This document shows, piece after piece, positions 5,734-10,613 of a stretch of 10,613 nucleotides of DNA (positions are counted from its first letter, which is position 1; every line of letters starts with the position of its first letter). This DNA is from Bacillota bacterium. Lineage in GTDB: Bacteria; Bacillota; Dehalobacteriia; UBA4068. The stretch covers positions 1 to 10,613 of the forward strand of contig WRKD01000158.1 of the NCBI GenBank assembly GCA_009778255.1. Direction: 5' to 3'. Below the pieces are notes generated by a model. It worked only from the letters and a program-made list of their open reading frames with translations, ran no database searches and had not been told where the DNA came from. Position numbers and translations under genes: made by a program.

Positions 5734-6553
5734 ATATCAAGTTATGAAATTACTAACGCAAGGAGCGCTTTTACTAAGTTTAGCAGCTCTTATTACCGTT
5801 ATTGTATTTATTCTTGTACGAGGTTTACCTTATGTTAATTTACAACTTTTATTTGGTGAATACAGCAGTAAGAATCCGACGATCAAGCCTGCTTTAATCG
5901 GAACGCTATATTTGGTATTGATTTCCATAGTAATCGCCGCTCCTCTTGGAATAGGAAGCGCTATCTTTCTAACTGAATATACAAATAACAAGAGACGCCT
6001 GATACATATTATAAGGATAGCAGTAGAAACACTGGCTGGTATACCTTCTATAGTATACGGTATTTTCGGGTATCTGGTTTTTGTTATCGCGCTTGGATTC
6101 AAATATTCGTTAATCGGCGGCGGTATCACGTTAGCTGTTATGATATTACCGGTCATTGTACGCTCCACCGAAGAAAGTTTGCTCGCCGTACCGCGTTCAT
6201 TGCGGGAAGGCAGTTTGGCTCTTGGTTCGTCGAAGGTACGAACAATTTTTTCAGTAGTATTACCCTGTGCCGCGAGTGGTATCGTGACGTCGCTTATTTT
6301 GGCTATAGGGCGCGTGATCTCTGAAAGCGCTGTTCTAATTCTGACCATCGGTATGGTGGTTAATAAAATGCCGAAAGACTTTGCTTCGCCTGGAACAAGC
6401 CTGGCTCTCGACGTATACTATTTTGGTTCCCATGGTTATCCCGAACAGGCGGCGGCAACCGGTGTGGTGCTTCTGGTTTTGGTTGTATCTATTAATATCA
6501 TGGCGACCATTATCGGCAAAATATATGGCAAGGGAGAGCTTGCTGATGGATAA
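5699..6553 (+). CDS. pstA: Phosphate ABC transporter permease PstA
   Basis: 284-aa membrane partner of PstC. About six hydrophobic segments are visible (near 20-41, 63-92, 112-133, 138-155, 191-222, 250-273). The EAA loop is REGSLALGSSKVRTIFSVVLP (169-189, read as two parts around G176). GRVISES (R205, E209) matches the GR-x3-E motif of the family. The start is TTG 5699, with AAAGGGGG (5683-5690) 8 bases upstream inside pstC. The ATG at 5726 has no convincing ribosome binding site, though it would also give a full membrane domain. The stop overlaps the pstB start by 8 bp. Confidence 0.95.
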   Translation: MKESAHRRQMLKYQVMKLLTQGALLLSLAALITVIVFILVRGLPYVNLQLLFGEYSSKNPTIKPALIGTLYLVLISIVIAAPLGIGSAIFLTEYTNNKRRLIHIIRIAVETLAGIPSIVYGIFGYLVFVIALGFKYSLIGGGITLAVMILPVIVRSTEESLLAVPRSLREGSLALGSSKVRTIFSVVLPCAASGIVTSLILAIGRVISESAVLILTIGMVVNKMPKDFASPGTSLALDVYYFGSHGYPEQAAATGVVLLVLVVSINIMATIIGKIYGKGELADG

Positions 6554-7307
6554 GAAATTTAATATTACCGTTCGCAACTGCGATTTGTACTATAGTGAAT
6601 TTCATGCACTAAAGAACATAAATATAGAAATTGAGGAACACGAGGTCACTGCTATGATCGGGCCATCAGGCTGCGGAAAATCGACGTTTATTAAATCTTT
6701 AAATCGCATGAACGATCTCATTGAGGACTGCCGTATCAGCGGAGAAATAAAAATCGGAGATCAGAATATTTATGATAAAAACACGGATATAAACTTACTT
6801 CGTAAAAATGTCGGCATGGTTTTTCAAAAGCCCAATCCTTTTCCTATGAGTGTTTACGATAATGTCGCTTTTGCTCCGCGAACTTTTGGAACCAAGAAAA
6901 AAAATGAACTTGACAAAATCGTCGAACGCTCGTTGAAACAGGCAGGATTATGGGGGGAAGTAAGAGATCGCCTTTATACAAATGCCATGGGGTTGTCGGG
7001 TGGTCAGCAACAGCGGCTCTGCATAGCCCGGGCGCTCGCAGCCGACCCTCAAATACTATTGATGGATGAACCGACCAGCGCGCTTGACCCGATATCAACA
7101 GGTAAAATAGAAGATTTGATGAGTATGTTAAAAGCAGACTATACAATTGTCATCGTCACCCACAATATGCAGCAGGCGACGCGTATATCTGATAAAACTG
7201 CGTTTTTCCTTTTAGGTGAAATCATAGAATACAACAAAACGGATGAACTCTTTGCAAATCCGCAGGATAAACGCACGGAAAACTATATTACAGGACGCTT
7301 TGGTTAA
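6546..7307 (+). CDS. pstB: Phosphate ABC transporter ATPase PstB
   Basis: 253-aa cytoplasmic ATPase that powers PstCA, of usual family length. Complete nucleotide-binding domain: Walker A GPSGCGKST (39-47), Q-loop Q94 in VFQKPNPFP, signature LSGGQQQR (150-157), Walker B ILLMDEP (170-176), D-loop SALD (178-181) and switch histidine H206 in THN. NPFPMSVYDNVAF is characteristic of PstB within the ABC family. The start ATG 6546 has AAGGGAG about 8-9 bases upstream and overlaps the pstA end. A longer open frame to 6381 is only an extension inside pstA. The gene is followed by an unusually long gap of 198 bp holding a structured element. Confidence 0.97.
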   Translation: MDKKFNITVRNCDLYYSEFHALKNINIEIEEHEVTAMIGPSGCGKSTFIKSLNRMNDLIEDCRISGEIKIGDQNIYDKNTDINLLRKNVGMVFQKPNPFPMSVYDNVAFAPRTFGTKKKNELDKIVERSLKQAGLWGEVRDRLYTNAMGLSGGQQQRLCIARALAADPQILLMDEPTSALDPISTGKIEDLMSMLKADYTIVIVTHNMQQATRISDKTAFFLLGEIIEYNKTDELFANPQDKRTENYITGRFG

Positions 7308-7473
7308 GGCCGCCTCGAAATACCTCCTCATCACCATCTTCACTGTCCTTTTCCGCCTAGACTGCGTTGTCGTCGCTTCACTTAGCTTTAGGCTACGCTT
7401 CAGCTCCTCCGCCTTGCTAGGCGAAAAAATTGCTAGTGAATCTGGCAATTCGGAATAATTAGAGATGCTCTAA
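7308..7473. repeat. Structured, probably dispersed element between pstB and phoU
   Basis: The stretch is richer in GC and different in style from its AT-rich surroundings. TTTTCCGCCTAG (7349-7360) and CTAGGCGAAAA (7417-7427) form inverted repeats with a one-base bulge. Between them are TAGC/GCTA around TTTAG (7383-7395) and two copies of CGCTTCA. The right end carries TTAGAG-ATG-CTCTAA (7459-7473). There is no transposase. Open frames cross it on both strands, but no ribosome binding site or protein family supports a gene. I regard it as a small repeat or MITE-like insertion; the boundaries are approximate. Confidence 0.5.
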
Positions 7474-7505
7474 AATTGATAATTTCTTAAAAAAGGAGTA
7501 TACTT

Positions 7506-8159
7506 ATGTCTATAAGGGTGCGCTACGAAAAGGAATTGAACGGTATTTTTGATAATCTTGTTTTGATGTGCCGTCATATTGAAGTTGCCATTGAAAAATG
7601 TGTAAGGGCACTTTCAGAACAGGATTATAATCTCGCTAAAGAAGTTTTTGAGGAAGACAAAGTTATTGATAAAATGGAAAGAGATATTGAACAAGCCTGC
7701 CTAAAGATACTCATGATGGAACACCCTGTGGCAAGCGATTTCCGAGAGGTTTCGGCGGTTCTGAAAATGATTACCGATCTCGAGCGTATTGGCGATCAGG
7801 CGCGAGATATTGCCGAGATCACCATACAATTAGATGATGAGGAGTATATTAACAAACTCGTACATATTCCTCAAATGGCGGTCATCGTTATTCAAATGGT
7901 AAAAGATGGCGTACAGGCGTATATTAATCATGATATAGAGCTTGCCCGTTCTCTAGACAGAACAGACGATAAAGTTGACGAACTTTTCAATATCATTATG
8001 AACGATCTTATCGGGTTAATAAAGAAAAACCCTGAAAACGCAGAACAAGCGGTAATGTTCATGATGATAAATAAATATCTTGAGCGCATAGGAGACCACG
8101 CCGTTAATATCGGAGAGTTAGTAGAATACGCTATTACAGGGAATCATCCCAAGAATTGA
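7506..8159 (+). CDS. phoU: Phosphate signalling protein PhoU
   Basis: 217-aa cytoplasmic all-helical protein with two PhoU repeats of three helices. It acts as the go-between for PstB and PhoR and keeps the PHO regulon off when phosphate is plentiful. Each repeat holds the metal-binding motif: DLERIGDQARDIAE (91-104) and YLERIGDHAVNIGE (191-204). Length is usual. The start ATG 7506 has AAGGAG (7493-7498) 7 bases upstream. It is separated from pstB by the structured element but lies 6 bp before phoB, so it may be read from pst read-through or from a promoter of its own; I could not pick a convincing one. Confidence 0.97.
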   Translation: MSIRVRYEKELNGIFDNLVLMCRHIEVAIEKCVRALSEQDYNLAKEVFEEDKVIDKMERDIEQACLKILMMEHPVASDFREVSAVLKMITDLERIGDQARDIAEITIQLDDEEYINKLVHIPQMAVIVIQMVKDGVQAYINHDIELARSLDRTDDKVDELFNIIMNDLIGLIKKNPENAEQAVMFMMINKYLERIGDHAVNIGELVEYAITGNHPKN

Positions 8160-8165
8160 GTTGAT

Positions 8166-8846
8166 ATGGTGAAGTATATGATTTTCGCGGTTGAGGATGA
8201 CACCGCACTGCAAGAAATCTATCAATATTCATTGGAAGACGAATTTAATTGCCGTTGCTTTAACGACGGAAATGCTTTTTTTGCCGAACTGGCAAAAAGA
8301 AGTTTTCCCGATTTAATCTTGCTCGACATCATGTTGCCTGGGGACGACGGGTTTATTATTTTAGCCCGCTTAAAAGCAGATCAAACAACGGCGCATATTC
8401 CAGTTATTATGGTGTCGGCTAAAGGAGAGGAAGTAGCAAAGGTAAAAGGCCTCAACATGGGCGCCGACGACTACATAGCCAAACCATTTGGCGTTCTTGA
8501 ACTCATAGCTCGCATCAAAGCAAATTTAAGAAAGAGTATACAAGTAACTGCCGGCAGCATTATTTATAAAAATATAATAGTTGACCATATCAAACATCGC
8601 ATAACAGTAAACGGTATATATATACAAACAACACTCAAAGAGTATAATCTCTTGGCTCTGCTGTGCGAAAACCCTGAACAGGTACAAGATCGGGAAAAGA
8701 TTTTTAATGATGTATGGGATAGTAGTTTTGCTGGTGAGACCAGAACTCTCGATATTCATATTAAGGAGCTGAGAAAAAAGCTCTCCGCAGCCGGAAGTGA
8801 AGCTATTATACAAACCATAAGAGGGGTGGGATATATGTTGACATGA
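8166..8846 (+). CDS. phoB: Phosphate response regulator PhoB/PhoP (OmpR family)
   Basis: 226-aa DNA-binding response regulator. The receiver domain (about 4-122) has the acidic pocket E10-D11-D12, the phosphoacceptor D54 in LLDIMLPGDDG, S84 and K106 in AKPF. The OmpR-type winged helix (about 130-226) shows TLKEYNLLALL, the recognition-helix region TRTLDIHIKELRKKL (192-206) and RGVGYML. Gene context identifies it as the PHO regulator, and it should bind the PHO box before pstS. The start is not certain: ATG 8166 has a weak TTGAG, and ATG 8178 has GGTGAAG close before it but would leave a very short first strand. It overlaps phoR by 4 bp (ATGA). Confidence 0.93.
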   Translation: MVKYMIFAVEDDTALQEIYQYSLEDEFNCRCFNDGNAFFAELAKRSFPDLILLDIMLPGDDGFIILARLKADQTTAHIPVIMVSAKGEEVAKVKGLNMGADDYIAKPFGVLELIARIKANLRKSIQVTAGSIIYKNIIVDHIKHRITVNGIYIQTTLKEYNLLALLCENPEQVQDREKIFNDVWDSSFAGETRTLDIHIKELRKKLSAAGSEAIIQTIRGVGYMLT

Positions 8847-10525
8847 AAAGACGCTTATTTTTATATACAACTTTATTACTATTTATTGGTCTATTTAGCT
8901 TTTTTGGTATGTCCGTTTATATAACCCATAACAATGATCTAAAACTCGCCAAAGATCTGGTTATGGAAACGGCGCAAAACTATGCCGGTCTATTCAATGA
9001 TAATACTGATTTTGCATCTTTTGTTAAAACAAGCGGGGATATGAGGATTTCCATCATTGCTTCAGATGGCAAGGTATTGGCAGACAGCCGCCCTCTAGAT
9101 ATAGCTTCGCTCGAAAATCATTTAAATCGTCCCGAAGTACAGGCAGCCGCCAGTGGCTCTCCGGAAGCATTTATTCGTTATTCAGATTCACTTGGCGTGG
9201 ATATGATTTATTATGCCTTGAAAATAGCAAACGACGATGCCTTTATATTTATAAGAACTGCCGTACCCGTTGCAAAAATCGACTCATATTTACTGCAATC
9301 TCTGCCGTTGCTTATCATTGTATTGTTTATAATAACCATGCTCTGCTTTGCTTTTGCGCGTAAAATGATTATTAATTTCACAAAACCATTTAAAGCTTTT
9401 GAACACAAACTACGCTTATTAGCAAGTGGAGAATACAGTTTAGAGCCTGTTGCCGATAGCTATGAAGAAATCTCTCTAATTACACAAAGTATTGATGAAG
9501 TCGCGCAGATACTGCAAAAAAGCATACAAGAGTTAAATTATGAAAAAACCAAGCTGAATTATATCCTCGACAATATCGGTAATGGCCTCATTGTTTTAGA
9601 TGGCGCAAAGAACATAACGTTGATCAATTCGTCTGCGATTAATATTTTTGGAGTAAACCCGGATATTGTAGGAAAAAATTTAAATTATCTAACCTTTGAC
9701 CAAACGCTCGTAAAGGCTGTGAACGAATGTGTTACCCAAGAGAAAATTGTACTGTTCGATCTTACACTAAACGGATATGTTTACATGATCGCGGTAAAGC
9801 GTCTTCCAGGTGCCGAACTTACCATGGTTGCTTTGTCGGATGTTACGGAGAATCGGGAAAACGCGATAAGACGCGAAGAATTTTTTGCCAATGCTTCACA
9901 TGAGCTTAAAACACCGTTAACCGCAATTAAAGGCTTTAATGAATTAATGGCAATCAATAATAAGGATGAAAAAATTAGCAAGTTTATTGAGGGAATTGCC
10001 CGTGAAACAGAGCGCATGCTGACACTTATCGGAGATATGTTAAAATTATCAGAACTCGAAAATACGCAAAATATCAAACCTGTATCTGTAGGGTTAGCGC
10101 AAGTGATAAATGAAGTACAAGGAGCATTATCATCTGTTATAACAGACAAATCCCTTACATTTGAGAGTATCGGCGATGCTATTGTATATGCGGAGCAGCA
10201 GCATGTATATGAACTTGTTAAAAACCTCATTGAAAACGCGGTGCGGTATAATGATCCTGGAGGCAGGGTTTCTGTGACTATAGAGTATGATAAAAAAGAT
10301 GCAGTGCTCTGCATCTTTGACGATGGTATTGGTATATCGCCCGAAGAACAAACAAGAATATTCGAGCGGTTTTATCGTGTGGAGAAAAGCCGGTCTGTAC
10401 AAAGTGGCGGCACAGGGCTGGGGCTTTCCATAGTGAAGCATATCTGCTCCTTATATAACTGGAACGTATCACTAAAAAGCAAACTAGGCGTAGGAACTGA
10501 GGTAACGGTGTTTTTTAATAGATAA
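8843..10525 (+). CDS. phoR: Phosphate sensor histidine kinase PhoR
   Basis: 560-aa membrane kinase. A first membrane helix (about 5-27), an extracytoplasmic PhoR/CpxA-like sensor region (about 28-148, with ISIIASDGKVLADSR) and a second helix (about 149-172) are followed by a HAMP-like linker (173-228), a PAS domain (about 236-335, YILDNIGNGLIVLD) and the kinase core. H353 lies in FFANASHELKTPLT, the N box is NLIENAVRYN (461-470), G1 is DDGIGI (493-498), the F box is FERFYR (507-512) and G2 is GTGLGLSI (523-530). It is expected to phosphorylate D54 of the adjacent PhoB, with PhoU and the Pst transporter as inhibitory inputs. The start ATG 8843 is coupled to the phoB stop; the upstream GGGGTGGGA is a loose ribosome binding site. 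Confidence 0.95.
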   Translation: MKRRLFLYTTLLLFIGLFSFFGMSVYITHNNDLKLAKDLVMETAQNYAGLFNDNTDFASFVKTSGDMRISIIASDGKVLADSRPLDIASLENHLNRPEVQAAASGSPEAFIRYSDSLGVDMIYYALKIANDDAFIFIRTAVPVAKIDSYLLQSLPLLIIVLFIITMLCFAFARKMIINFTKPFKAFEHKLRLLASGEYSLEPVADSYEEISLITQSIDEVAQILQKSIQELNYEKTKLNYILDNIGNGLIVLDGAKNITLINSSAINIFGVNPDIVGKNLNYLTFDQTLVKAVNECVTQEKIVLFDLTLNGYVYMIAVKRLPGAELTMVALSDVTENRENAIRREEFFANASHELKTPLTAIKGFNELMAINNKDEKISKFIEGIARETERMLTLIGDMLKLSELENTQNIKPVSVGLAQVINEVQGALSSVITDKSLTFESIGDAIVYAEQQHVYELVKNLIENAVRYNDPGGRVSVTIEYDKKDAVLCIFDDGIGISPEEQTRIFERFYRVEKSRSVQSGGTGLGLSIVKHICSLYNWNVSLKSKLGVGTEVTVFFNR

Positions 10526-10526
10526 G

Positions 10527-10602
10527 CTACGTGCATACCAGTGGTTTTGCCGTAGGCATTTGTCTGGCCTTTGCTTCGCAAAGTCACAGATACTGCACGT
10601 AG
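10527..10602. repeat. Long imperfect inverted repeat after phoR
   Basis: CTACGTGCA (10527-10535) pairs perfectly with TGCACGTAG (10594-10602). With a few mismatches and one bulge, pairing goes on to TTTTGC (10545-10550) against GCAAAG (10578-10583). An inner hairpin CTTTGC-TTC-GCAAAG (10569-10583) competes with it. No T run follows, so a plain intrinsic terminator is doubtful. It starts 1 base after the phoR stop and may be a palindromic intergenic repeat. The window ends 11 bases later. Confidence 0.55.
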
Positions 10603-10613
10603 GTAAAGCTCAA

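Noticed and set aside
6381..6545. Longer pstB reading frame beginning inside pstA
   Set aside because: The extension has no family similarity and lies wholly within pstA; ATG 6546 has a good ribosome binding site and gives the normal PstB length.
7212..7458. Small open frames on both strands across the pstB-phoU gap
   Set aside because: They overlap the pstB end, lack ribosome binding sites, and simply follow a structured element without stop codons; no protein family is recognisable.
8526..8870. Antisense open frames within phoB, phoR, pstA and pstB
   Set aside because: They are shadows of well-supported genes on the plus strand, with no start signals or family motifs.

Overview
The window looks like chromosomal DNA of an anaerobic, low-to-mid GC Bacillota (clostridial type). 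The reasons are a class I hybrid-cluster protein with the CX2C-X8-C-X5-C spacing of strict anaerobes, strong AGGAG-type ribosome binding sites, frequent TTG starts, a PstS lipoprotein, and a PHO box built from TTACR repeats as in Gram-positive bacteria. I cannot name a genus. Every identification comes from reading motifs by eye; no database was searched.

Left part (1-2480): hcp is on the minus strand, with its own terminator at 95-131. A Crp/Fnr-family regulator is divergent on the plus strand. The 94-bp gap between them holds two overlapping promoters and one inverted repeat (1787-1800). The repeat is centred at -41.5 for hcp and just downstream of the predicted start of the regulator. This suggests a regulator that activates hcp (nitrosative or hydroxylamine stress defence) and limits its own synthesis.

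Middle (2480-3800): a convergent intergenic stretch with two hairpins, then a minus-strand MerR-type regulator with a GyrI-like ligand domain. The MerR gene has a textbook 19-bp-spacer promoter with a dyad. In its reading frame the only start next to the Shine-Dalgarno sequence is an ATT codon.

Right part (3690-10525): a complete phosphate-starvation locus on the plus strand, pstS-pstC-pstA-pstB-phoU-phoB-phoR, preceded by a PHO box at 11-bp period. PstSCAB imports phosphate. PhoU and PhoR sense and signal transporter status, and PhoB is expected to bind the PHO box, so the locus encodes its own regulatory loop. Two things stand out. PstS is circularly permuted: the second half of the normal fold comes first, behind a Ser-rich linker. 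A structured, probably dispersed element of about 160 bp sits between pstB and phoU.

Palindromic sequences of different kinds occupy most gene gaps (1-29, 2630-2668, 4772-4810, 7349-7473, 10527-10602). I saw no tRNA, rRNA, CRISPR array, transposase or phage gene. I found no wholly new multigene system; the permuted PstS, the ATT start and the divergent hcp operator are the points most worth following.
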